DNA from: a virus
Length of the DNA stretch: 34,029 bases
Reading direction: 5' to 3' (one strand)
IMG/VR virus record: IMGVR_UViG_3300017917_004510
Coordinates: 1 to 34,029 of that record
The position numbers were made by a program, and so were the translations under genes. Every line of letters begins with the position of its first letter. Within the stretch, counting starts at the first letter, position 1. Below, one piece after another: positions 5,499 to 11,999 of the stretch. The notes under the pieces were generated by a model, which worked only from the letters and a program-made list of their open reading frames with translations, did no database searches and was not told the origin of the DNA.

Positions 5499-6106
5499 TT
5501 ATAATGGACGCATTTGAAGTTTACAAATATTACTTGGCATTGAAATTACATTTTACCACAGACAAATACGACGTTATTAAACAAAAAGGTAAAGTAAGAG
5601 CTAGCCGGCAGGCATTCGCAAAAAGAAATGATTTATATGCACTCAATAAAATAGCTAAAAAATATTCAGATGAAGAAGTAGCAAATTTTCTAATAGCAAA
5701 CTTTGTGTCAGGTGATAGGTGGGGAGGAGTGTTTGATATCGAATCTAGAGAAACTTATCTATCTTGGAAAAAACGAACAGAGGGCCTATCATATACTTTT
5801 AGTAAAGATTTGGATAACATTATTCTAGAAATGGAAACCAATAATATTTCTTTTGATCAGATTTTTGCCGTGTCAAAAGATTCTCACCCATATATAATTA
5901 AAGCGTATCTGAGAAGAACTATTACGATCGAGACGTTGGTAATTCTAGACCATTTACTAAATCTTGTAGAAAAATATGATAATGAGATAAATGATACAAT
6001 AGTGTATCCTGATATATCAAGATTAGTAAAGAAGTATAAACCATTTCTAAAATTTGACTCGGAAAAATTAAATGGACTTTATAGAAGAAAATTTGGACTT
6101 GAATAG
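5495..6106 (+). CDS. 59: Loader of the gp41 DNA helicase (gp59)
   Basis: About 203 residues, all-helical. The N-terminal FEVYKYYLALKLHFTTDKYD and the following YALNKIAKKYSDEEVANF, FIL-like SFVSGD equivalent (NFVSGDRWGGVFD) and SWKKRTEGLSYTFSKDL are the recognisable core of the T4 gp59 family. gp59 binds replication forks and gp32-coated DNA and loads the replicative helicase. The ATG at 5495 overlaps the gp33 stop; a second ATG nine bases later (5504, starting MDAFEVYKYY) is an equally plausible start. The gene lies directly between gp33 and the gp32 region, as in T4, so partner proteins are co-expressed. Confidence 0.88.
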   Translation: MIIMDAFEVYKYYLALKLHFTTDKYDVIKQKGKVRASRQAFAKRNDLYALNKIAKKYSDEEVANFLIANFVSGDRWGGVFDIESRETYLSWKKRTEGLSYTFSKDLDNIILEMETNNISFDQIFAVSKDSHPYIIKAYLRRTITIETLVILDHLLNLVEKYDNEINDTIVYPDISRLVKKYKPFLKFDSEKLNGLYRRKFGLE

Positions 6107-6296
6107 ACAAAAGATAAAAGCATTGGAAACACAGATTGCTTTTCATATGGATACTATTCAAGAACTATCCGAATCATTAAAAGAAACACAAAGATATTTA
6201 GTAAAACTTGCACATAATCAAATGGAGCTAACTAAAAGAGTATCGCAATGGCCTTACATTGTAGTTAGCCAAAATAATGAGGGAGATTCTGTTTAA
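6072..6296 (+). CDS. Small coiled-coil protein, function unknown
   Basis: A 74-residue protein that overlaps the end of gp59 by 35 nt in another frame. The first 55 residues are a single amphipathic helix with heptad spacing (FIEENLDLNRQKIKALETQI, then DTIQELSESLKETQRYLVKL), followed by a short WPYIVVSQN strand. It resembles small conserved proteins that accompany gp59/gp32 in T4-like cyanophages, recalled from family layout only. Probable oligomerisation or protein-binding role in replication; no enzymatic motif is visible. Confidence 0.65.
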   Translation: MDFIEENLDLNRQKIKALETQIAFHMDTIQELSESLKETQRYLVKLAHNQMELTKRVSQWPYIVVSQNNEGDSV

Positions 6297-6299
6297 AAA

Positions 6300-6488
6300 A
6301 TGAGTAAGACCAAAAATTTTGACTCTATAGATCGAGAAAAAAGAATACATCGAATCGAAAAGGGTAAAAATAAAATAGACAAGCATCGTAAGATAATATA
6401 TAATTATGCATCATCTAAAAGCAATGAGGATGATGCGTTTGATGAATATTTAGATTATGCTTTCAATAATAAAATCAAACGACGTTAA
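6300..6488 (+). CDS. Small highly charged protein, function unknown
   Basis: A 62-residue, lysine/arginine-rich protein (DREKRIHRIEKGKNKIDKHR) with an acidic patch (NEDDAFDEYLDYAF) and a basic end. It starts 3 nt after the preceding stop, in the gp59-gp32 cluster, and has no signal or membrane segment. The alternation of basic and acidic parts suggests nucleic-acid or protein contacts, but there is no family I can name. Confidence 0.5.
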   Translation: MSKTKNFDSIDREKRIHRIEKGKNKIDKHRKIIYNYASSKSNEDDAFDEYLDYAFNNKIKRR

Positions 6489-6521
6489 TACAACTTATAC
6501 AACGCAAATACGGAGAATTAA

Positions 6522-7445
6522 ATGGCATTCACATCTTTATCTGAACTTCGCAAATCTCGTAGTGGTTTTGAAAACCTCATGAAAGAGGTAGAAAAAATCT
6601 CTAACCCTCAAGGGGAAAAACAAACAGATGATCGCTTCTGGCAACCAGCAGTAGACAAAGCCGGAAATGGTTATGCTGTTATTCGTTTCTTGCCTCAGTC
6701 CCCAAATGAAGACTTTCCATATGTTCGCATTTGGAATCATGGTTTCCAGGGCCCTGGTGGTAAATGGTACATTGAAAACTCTCTGACTACCATTGGTCAA
6801 ACTGATCCGGTATCCGAATATAATACCGAGTTATGGAATTCTGGATCTGAAGCAAATAAAGAAATTGCTCGTAAACAGAAGCGTAAACTTACTTATATTT
6901 CCAATATTCTAGTCATTAAAGATCCAGCTAATCCTGAAAATGAAGGCAAAGTATTTTTATTTAGATATGGTAAAAAAATCTTTGATAAGATTAAAGATTT
7001 GATGAGCCCTCAATTCGAAGATGAAAAACCTGTTAATGTATATGATTTCGACACTGGGGCAAACTTCAAATTAAAGATTCGTAATGTTGAAGGTTATAGA
7101 AATTACGATAAATCGGAATTCGAATCCCCGAATCCATTATCTGAGGATGGTGAATATCTCGAAAAGCTTTGGAATTCTCAACATTCTTTAAAACAATTTT
7201 TGGATCCTAAACATTTTAAATCTTATGATGAACTAAAGAAAAAACTCCAAAGTGTTCTTGGTGCTCCAGGGACAACGAAAAGAGCTGAGGAGGTTTCATT
7301 GGAGGATGAACCTTTTAATTCGGTTTCTCCTAAGACACAAATTGTTTCTAAACCAACTTCAAAGGCAGTTCCGCCTAAAGAAGTAGACTTTGATGACGAT
7401 GATGAATCGCTATCATATTTCGCTAAACTAGCAAACGAGGAATAA
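6522..7445 (+). CDS. 32: Single-stranded DNA-binding protein gp32
   Basis: A 307-residue T4 gp32-type protein. The N-terminal basic region carries the cooperativity segment (SLSELRKSRSGFENLMKEV). The OB-fold core includes GYAVIRFLPQ, GPGGKWYIENSLTTIG and EIARKQKRKLTYISNILVIK. The C-terminus is acidic (EVDFDDDDESLSYFAKLANEE region), the tail that contacts replication partners. T4 gp32 holds zinc through one His and three Cys; this protein contains no cysteine at all, as is typical for the cyanophage branch, and the site is replaced by the WYIENSLTT segment. CGGAG precedes the ATG, and several CGT/CGC arginine codons suggest high expression. It coats unwound DNA in replication, recombination and repair. 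Confidence 0.95.
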   Translation: MAFTSLSELRKSRSGFENLMKEVEKISNPQGEKQTDDRFWQPAVDKAGNGYAVIRFLPQSPNEDFPYVRIWNHGFQGPGGKWYIENSLTTIGQTDPVSEYNTELWNSGSEANKEIARKQKRKLTYISNILVIKDPANPENEGKVFLFRYGKKIFDKIKDLMSPQFEDEKPVNVYDFDTGANFKLKIRNVEGYRNYDKSEFESPNPLSEDGEYLEKLWNSQHSLKQFLDPKHFKSYDELKKKLQSVLGAPGTTKRAEEVSLEDEPFNSVSPKTQIVSKPTSKAVPPKEVDFDDDDESLSYFAKLANEE

Positions 7446-7447
7446 AC

Positions 7448-7675
7448 ATGAAATATTTTATCGCATTATTTGCAGCGATTGGCATGGCCGCATCTGGTTA
7501 CGCCGCCGAGGCGAAAAAAGAGGAGCCAAAGAAAGATGCTCCTAAAGCTGAGGCAAAGAAAGAAGAACCAAAGAAGGATGACCATAAGGGGGATAAACCT
7601 AAAGTCAAACCAATTGGTAAAGATGGCAAGCCTGTAGATGACGCAAAGAAGCCTGCAGATTCAGCTAAGAAGTAA
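7448..7675 (+). CDS. Exported lysine-rich, low-complexity small protein
   Basis: A 75-residue protein with a signal peptide (MKYFIALFAAIGMAASGYA, cut before AEA). The mature part is almost only K, E, P, D, A and G, with an imperfect repeat of the form AKKEEPKKD and no aromatic residues. It is probably periplasmic and disordered. It begins right after the gp32 stop and ends just before a terminator. No family is recognised. Contacts with negatively charged envelope polymers are possible, but that is speculation. Confidence 0.6.
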   Translation: MKYFIALFAAIGMAASGYAAEAKKEEPKKDAPKAEAKKEEPKKDDHKGDKPKVKPIGKDGKPVDDAKKPADSAKK

Positions 7676-7680
7676 GTATA

Positions 7681-7702
7681 AGGGACTTAGGTCCCTTTTT
7701 TT
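7681..7702 (+). terminator. Rho-independent terminator
   Basis: AGGGAC (7681-7686), loop TTAG and GTCCCT (7691-7696) form a six-pair stem followed directly by six further T. It closes the rightward replication unit. The last bases overlap the stop codon of the leftward gene (TAA on the minus strand, 7703-7701), so the two transcription units converge tightly here. On the minus strand the T-run is weak, so it probably works only rightward. Confidence 0.85.
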
Positions 7703-9461
7703 ATGCAAGCACACTATATGCTGATAAAAATCGTTGTGCTGTTATATCGGGATTATTGGGTGTTGCTCTCGCAGCCATTACTGTAGTTTTACTACTATCT
7801 ATATTGTTTTGTGTAACTGTACTAATATTACCAGCACCAGGAACACTCATTTTCAAATTACTTTTCTCCTTTAAAGATTCGTTTTCCTTCATTTGAGTTT
7901 CTATCATCTGTGCTAGAGTAGAGGGAATAGATGTCGGAGTGATTTCTGATTGAAGTAGACTTGAAGCGTCAGTTCCTGGTACTGCTTTTTGTACAGCGGC
8001 CATCATTCCGCTGTGTTCTTTATTTTTAGTTTGAATATACTTTCTTGCATCATCATCTGTGACAGATTTTATAAATTCTTCTTTAGATTTTGGATCCTTG
8101 ATATTGCTTGCATAATCTTGAATTAAATCAAATTTATTTTTTACTATTTCTTCTGAAGTAAATTTAGTTGTTTTAGTGCCTGTTCTAGGATTATAAATTT
8201 TTTGTTCTGTTTTAAGTTTACCTTGTACATCTGATGGCAATTTAGAAAATAATAAATCTGTTTTTGCCAGCAAAGCATCTTCCATAGTATAACCATATTT
8301 TTCAGAATATTTTTGTTGTATTTCTTCATTATCAGATAATTTTCCAGTGGCTAATTCATTAGGATTTAAACCTATTTGTGCAGCAAGAAGTGCGGGACTG
8401 CTCAATACTCTCATTAAGCCAGATCCAGCAGCTTTACCAATATTACCTGCACTTTGCAATCCAGGATACATTCTTCTAGCAAAACTTCCTGGAGCATTTT
8501 CTGCCACATAAGCTTTTTTTGCTGGATCCCATTCCATAGTAGTACTAGTTTTTTGATTTAATATACTACTTGCCCCAGCTCTTGCCTCACCTTTAATTAT
8601 TTTTTCCGAATCTAAAATATCAACGGTGCCCTGAGGTTTAGGTAATCTAGGCATATTAGGACCTTCGACCATTGGAACTCTTGGTGGAGCTGGTATTCTA
8701 GGCGGTATCTTTTCTTGGCTAGTAATTGTAGGTTCTGTAGTTACAGTTACCGGGGGTTTATTGGCAGCACTTATTTTAGGCCCTTTGCCCTCATCTGGTA
8801 ATACTCTCGGCTCAGACTTGGGTGCTCTTTCTCCAGTGGTTGGAGTTTTACCCCTAGGATCAGTCTTTCTGCCTCCAGCCCCACCCGGTATCCCTCCAGG
8901 AATCGGCAGTATTGAGGAACCATTATTTAAATTGCCCAATAAAGCAGCTAGTTTTTCCGCTATCATATCTGATAATTCTTCATTATTTTTTCTTCTAAGC
9001 ATTTCAGCAGTTGGATCGGCTGATCCTGCCATAGATAATGTCTTCGCGGCTGGTTGTGAGGCATTCATTCCAAAAATATATTTAAAAGTATCAACAAAAG
9101 GATCCCCCATCCCCTTAACGAAATCTTTGGCATCTTGTTTTAAAGAATTTCCTCTAGTAAATTTTTGCCCTAGAAAAGATGTAGTATATGATTTGTTATA
9201 ATCTACATTTGGTTTTATATTACCCGAAGACAAAATCTTTTCTAATCTTTTATTCACATTTAAATTAGATTCAGATACTTTTCTAAGAAAATTTAATTCA
9301 TCTAATATTTTATTTTGCACTTTGGTGGAATTAGCACTAGATAATGCAGACATTAGTTGCGTGGATATAGGTACAGATGAGGATGATTTCTTATCCGTGC
9401 TATTATTTAGTAAACTTGGTATTTTAGATTGATTCAAATTATAATCCTGGGCATTTGCCAT
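7701..9461 (-). CDS. Large structural protein in tape-measure position (gp29 candidate)
   Basis: A 586-residue protein at the end of the leftward operon. The N-terminal 80 residues are helical and polar (ILDELNFLRKVSESNLNVNK), a glycine/proline-rich linker follows at about 190-285 (GGIPGGAGGR, PPRIPAPPRVPM), then a mixed helical part to the end. No catalytic motif is seen. It follows a tube-fold gene, gp26 and a frameshift-reachable small frame, the standard order tube, chaperones, tape measure in tailed phages. Its length is close to that of T4 gp29 (590 residues). The proline-rich middle is unusual for a tape measure, so a baseplate-hub role is an alternative. GGGAG (9476-9472) precedes the ATG; the upstream small frame ends 6 nt before it. 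Confidence 0.45.
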   Translation of the reverse strand: MANAQDYNLNQSKIPSLLNNSTDKKSSSSVPISTQLMSALSSANSTKVQNKILDELNFLRKVSESNLNVNKRLEKILSSGNIKPNVDYNKSYTTSFLGQKFTRGNSLKQDAKDFVKGMGDPFVDTFKYIFGMNASQPAAKTLSMAGSADPTAEMLRRKNNEELSDMIAEKLAALLGNLNNGSSILPIPGGIPGGAGGRKTDPRGKTPTTGERAPKSEPRVLPDEGKGPKISAANKPPVTVTTEPTITSQEKIPPRIPAPPRVPMVEGPNMPRLPKPQGTVDILDSEKIIKGEARAGASSILNQKTSTTMEWDPAKKAYVAENAPGSFARRMYPGLQSAGNIGKAAGSGLMRVLSSPALLAAQIGLNPNELATGKLSDNEEIQQKYSEKYGYTMEDALLAKTDLLFSKLPSDVQGKLKTEQKIYNPRTGTKTTKFTSEEIVKNKFDLIQDYASNIKDPKSKEEFIKSVTDDDARKYIQTKNKEHSGMMAAVQKAVPGTDASSLLQSEITPTSIPSTLAQMIETQMKENESLKEKSNLKMSVPGAGNISTVTQNNIDSSKTTVMAARATPNNPDITAQRFLSAYSVLA

Positions 9462-9467
9462 TTATAC

Positions 9468-9668
9468 TTATCTCCCGGCGGATGCTGCTCGAAGTTTCAT
9501 TTTTTCATTTTGTTCTTGTATATAACCAACCAACATTGATACGTAAATTTCTCTTTCCCATGGTAACATCATTTCGATTTCTGATAACGAATACTTATGA
9601 TGTTGTACTAACGAAAAATTTAATTTGTAAAAATTTACAAGGTTTTCATGAGAAAGAGTTAGACGAAA
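9468..9668 (-). CDS. -1 frameshift extension of gp26 (tail-assembly chaperone T-like segment)
   Basis: Directly after the gp26 coding end, the -1 frame stays open for 66 codons and ends at TAA 9470-9468. It encodes a segment including FSLVQHHKYSLSEIEMMLPW and EREIYVSMLVGYIQEQNEK. The YSLSEIE-MLPWER pattern is typical of the second frame of tail-assembly chaperones and of gp51-like hub proteins. The first in-frame ATG (in EMM) lies after the conserved FSLVQHHKYSLSEIE part, and there is no ATG, GTG or TTG upstream, so separate translation would lose the conserved part. A slippery sequence in the correct phase lies at 9674-9668. The predicted gp26 fusion would be 296 residues (230 plus 66). Confidence 0.65.
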   Translation of the reverse strand, partial: FRLTLSHENLVNFYKLNFSLVQHHKYSLSEIEMMLPWEREIYVSMLVGYIQEQNEKMKLRAASAGR

Positions 9669-10357
9669 AAATTTTGTAGGCCCTCCAACACTATTTCATT
9701 TTCTTTATTACAATTTTCGCAATTATGTTTCATTTCATGTATTACTTTTGGCATAGACAAGAAAAATTTTTCAAGTTTTTCAAACTGATTTTTACTAAAA
9801 GATTCGACAAATGCCAATAATTCTTCTTTAGATGAATCCTTGGATTCAAAAATTTCTTCTTTAGTAAACACTTTGTCTATACATGCTGCTACTAGCTCTA
9901 TTATTTTTTCAGATTTTAGATTATCGTAAATGTCAACTATTTCATTAAATCTAGGATATCTCATAATAACACCAACACTATCATCTATCATAATTTTGTT
10001 AGAAAAGTTCTCATCTGATTTTATTATCTTAACATCTAATAAATTAATACTTATATTGTTTGAATGTTCACATTCGCATTTATATACTAATTCTGTTATT
10101 TCACCTATGGATTTAGCTCTTAAATTGATGAAAATATATTCAATATCAAAATGAGCTAATTCACTTACATTTAATTTTTTGAAAGTACAGTTATCTATTA
10201 GATCTATAAGTATTCTAGTTACTTCTGATTCATCAGACTCCAATGTTGTAAGTAATACTTTGAATTCTTTTACTAAGAACGGTCTATAAACTATTTTTTT
10301 GCCAGATGACGGTAGAACCAATTCATAGGTGGGTGTTTCTAATATAGGTAATGCCAT
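9659..10357 (-). CDS. 26: Baseplate hub assembly protein gp26-like (chaperone-type first frame)
   Basis: A 232-residue protein starting MALPILETPTYELVLPSSGK. It follows the T4 baseplate gp26 family pattern: YRPFLVKEFKVLLTTLES, then a helical core. Two paired-cysteine sites, YKCECEH and HNCENCNKENEIVLEGL, look like a zinc knuckle. T4 gp26 is needed for hub assembly. The last codons read CAA AAT TTT TTC GTC TAA, which contains a slippery A AAT TTT and lets ribosomes enter the open -1 frame described separately. AAGGA lies 5 nt before the ATG, the same AAGGATAATT-ATG leader as the oxygenase gene at 1591. The start lies 2 nt after the stop of the upstream tube-fold gene. Confidence 0.75.
   Translation of the reverse strand: MALPILETPTYELVLPSSGKKIVYRPFLVKEFKVLLTTLESDESEVTRILIDLIDNCTFKKLNVSELAHFDIEYIFINLRAKSIGEITELVYKCECEHSNNISINLLDVKIIKSDENFSNKIMIDDSVGVIMRYPRFNEIVDIYDNLKSEKIIELVAACIDKVFTKEEIFESKDSSKEELLAFVESFSKNQFEKLEKFFLSMPKVIHEMKHNCENCNKENEIVLEGLQNFFV
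9668..9674 (-). other. Slippery heptanucleotide A_AAT_TTT for -1 frameshifting
   Basis: In the gp26 frame the minus strand reads CAA AAT TTT, giving X XXY YYZ with X = A and Y = T. Both tRNAs can re-pair one base back (AAA, TTT). It lies four codons before the gp26 stop and in the exact phase needed to enter the open downstream frame. A short AT-rich inverted repeat (TTGTAAA/TTTACAA, 9640-9625) lies about 27 nt downstream; it is farther than usual for a stimulator and weak. Confidence 0.6.
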
Positions 10358-10359
10358 AA

Positions 10360-10923
10360 TTATCCTTCATTTTCTTTTATAGGAATCCATTTTCTGTAAG
10401 CAAATGTAACGTTTAATCGATGAGGTGTATTTTGAGATGAACTATTCAATTCCATAATTCCCATATTTCTCGGAAATGCTTTTAATAGTTTTATAGAATA
10501 GGTTGGCCTATCTAAATCATCCAATTGATTTATTCTAATGTCTGCAGTGTATCTATCATATTGTCCAGATAAACCGTTTTGATATTTTGGATTATAGGTT
10601 TCAGAATTTACTATATAGTTCATCCAAGTATCAAAAAATTTTTTCACTCTCATTTCTCTATCAACATAAAAAGTCATTGTGATTGCTTCGCCGCCGTAAT
10701 CTACGGATATCGGATTTTGATAATTTGGACCATAGATTCTTTGTGAAGCTACACTAATATTCAATGAAGGTAGAGTTGTAATCTCACACATCATAGAAGA
10801 CAACACAACATCATCCAAAAACACTATGTTTGGTGCTGCCATAATAACTTCAAATTTAGTAGGTCTTGCAACACCCCTACTTCTGATTTCTGAAATAAAT
10901 TTTTGTAAAGAAAATAAAGCCAT
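10360..10923 (-). CDS. Tail-tube-fold baseplate protein (gp54/gp19-like)
   Basis: A 187-residue protein. FEVIMAAPNIVF, CEITTLPSLNISVASQRIYGP, VDYGGEAITMTFYVDREMRV and FDTWMNYIV follow the T4 gp19/gp54 tube-fold pattern, where a WxxYI segment and a beta-sandwich build the hexameric ring. It could be the tube initiator gp54 or a tube paralogue; the length is nearer to gp19, while neighbours are baseplate genes. It is translated with its upstream neighbour (10923 overlap) and ends 2 nt before gp26. AGGA lies a few bases before the ATG. Confidence 0.65.
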   Translation of the reverse strand: MALFSLQKFISEIRSRGVARPTKFEVIMAAPNIVFLDDVVLSSMMCEITTLPSLNISVASQRIYGPNYQNPISVDYGGEAITMTFYVDREMRVKKFFDTWMNYIVNSETYNPKYQNGLSGQYDRYTADIRINQLDDLDRPTYSIKLLKAFPRNMGIMELNSSSQNTPHRLNVTFAYRKWIPIKENEG

Positions 10924-11504
10924 TATTGTCCTGATTTTTTTCTAGAATCTAACCATACTTTAGTCTTATCCGCACCTTCAAATTGTTCTATAGGTAGTTG
11001 TGAGGCAGTGATCCAGTCTGGATAATCTATCTTTAAAAATCTCGATTTAACATGATCAGATAGATAATGTTTAACCGAACCTGCCAATGGTGCTAATCTT
11101 GCATATCTATTTAAAATATTCCAAGATATTTTTATCTTTGTGGTAGAATCATATTTATCGTTAGTCGCAAGATCAGATAAATTTTGTAATAATCTATATC
11201 TTACTAAATATGGCATATAGTGTAGATTAATAGCATAAAATCCATCTGACACTGCTCTAAAAGGAAGAGCTAAAGGAAATGTATCATAATAAGGGAGTGT
11301 TTTTTTATGTTTTGGATCATAGAAAAACAAATACATTTCCCCAGGATTCACACTAGTTTGCAATTGAGAAGAATTTTGCATTAGACGATTAGGATTGATT
11401 CTGGATCCAAGTCTTTTGATTTGACTTTGAAACCATCGGTAAGATTTTTCCACATCCCCTGCAGTAGTTCTAAGATTGGAAAATATATCTTTTTCAGTTG
11501 CCAT
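10923..11504 (-). CDS. Conserved T4-like virion-cluster protein, function unknown
   Basis: A 193-residue protein starting MATEKDIFSNLRTTAGDVEK. The middle, LFFYDPKHKKTLPYYDTFPL and FYAINLHYMPYLVRYRLL, is aromatic-rich and resembles a conserved gene next to gp4 in cyanophages. I cannot name the function. There is no signal peptide or membrane segment. Its start overlaps the gp4 end by 11 nt and its stop overlaps the tube-fold start, so it belongs to the same leftward late operon. In T4, gp2 (DNA-end protector) neighbours gp4, but I see no motif that proves that relation. Confidence 0.6.
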   Translation of the reverse strand: MATEKDIFSNLRTTAGDVEKSYRWFQSQIKRLGSRINPNRLMQNSSQLQTSVNPGEMYLFFYDPKHKKTLPYYDTFPLALPFRAVSDGFYAINLHYMPYLVRYRLLQNLSDLATNDKYDSTTKIKISWNILNRYARLAPLAGSVKHYLSDHVKSRFLKIDYPDWITASQLPIEQFEGADKTKVWLDSRKKSGQ

Positions 11505-11952
11505 TAGTTTTAATACCTAAATCCTTTTCGGTTAATATCATGAATTTCATTTTTCTATCTTCACAATACTCAAATGCTGCTTTCCATTTTGCTTGATTCA
11601 CGCCATATTGAAACACTTCATCTATAAATCTTTTAGTTTTTCTTGCAGGAATATCTGGAGGCTTAGTAAATTTCTTCGGTTTTATTTCTATTAAATATTT
11701 TTGTATTCTATTATCGCTAGATTTTACTTTCATATAAAAATCTACAAAATATCTATGAACTTTATTGTCCACAGGAGAGATATAAGGTATAATTATGGTC
11801 TCTGATCCCCACTCTATTACTGCAGCATTTCCATCGCACCATTTCATAAATCTTAGTTCCCAAAGTGATCTATACACAATATTAGTAATATCTCCTCGGT
11901 ATTTACCGGGATCGTTCGGTCTAAAACGCCCCTTATAGGTTTTTGTATACAT
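11494..11952 (-). CDS. 4: Head completion nuclease gp4
   Basis: A 152-residue member of the T4 gp4 (gp50) head-completion family, which has a TnsA/PD-(D/E)XK-like fold. YRSLWELRFMKWCD carries the first acidic residue, RYFVDFYMKV the aspartate, and KYLIEIKPKKFTKPP the E-x-K core. NQAKWKAAFEYCEDR and FMILTEKDLG complete the family pattern. In T4 it is needed to finish filled heads before tail joining. It is the first gene of the leftward operon, 27 nt downstream of the predicted late start site on the minus strand. An unstable overlap in the opposite direction with the gp48 frame is removed by starting gp48 at 12000. Confidence 0.9.
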   Translation of the reverse strand: MYTKTYKGRFRPNDPGKYRGDITNIVYRSLWELRFMKWCDGNAAVIEWGSETIIIPYISPVDNKVHRYFVDFYMKVKSSDNRIQKYLIEIKPKKFTKPPDIPARKTKRFIDEVFQYGVNQAKWKAAFEYCEDRKMKFMILTEKDLGIKTNGN

Positions 11953-11959
11953 ATTTGGA

Positions 11960-11973
11960 TATAAATATAAATA
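11960..11973 (+). promoter_or_regulatory. T4-type late promoter for the rightward baseplate operon
   Basis: The segment contains two overlapping TATAAATA octamers (11960-11967 and 11966-11973), the exact T4 late-promoter box recognised with gp55, gp33 and gp45. Starts would fall near 11973 and 11979, leaving a 21-27 nt leader before the gp48 ATG at 12000. The presence of gp33 in the same window supports use of this promoter class. Confidence 0.75.
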
Positions 11974-11984
11974 AGTCTTATCAT

Positions 11985-11992
11985 TATTTATT
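11985..11992 (-). promoter_or_regulatory. Late-promoter-like box for the leftward operon
   Basis: The minus strand reads AATAAATA, seven of eight matches to TATAAATA. The predicted start is near 11979, giving a leader of about 27 nt for gp4 (start 11952). It lies back to back with the rightward boxes in the 47-nt space between divergent genes. AT-richness makes a chance match possible, but a promoter must lie here for the operon. Confidence 0.55.
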
Positions 11993-11999
11993 TAAAAAG

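Noticed and set aside
9455-9679. Plus-strand frame between the two leftward genes
   Set aside because: It is antisense to the -1 extension frame, which carries a known motif, and has no ribosome binding site or neighbours in its direction.
11943-11999. Extended N-terminus of gp48
   Set aside because: It would overlap gp4 and both late-promoter boxes, and would begin upstream of the predicted message start.
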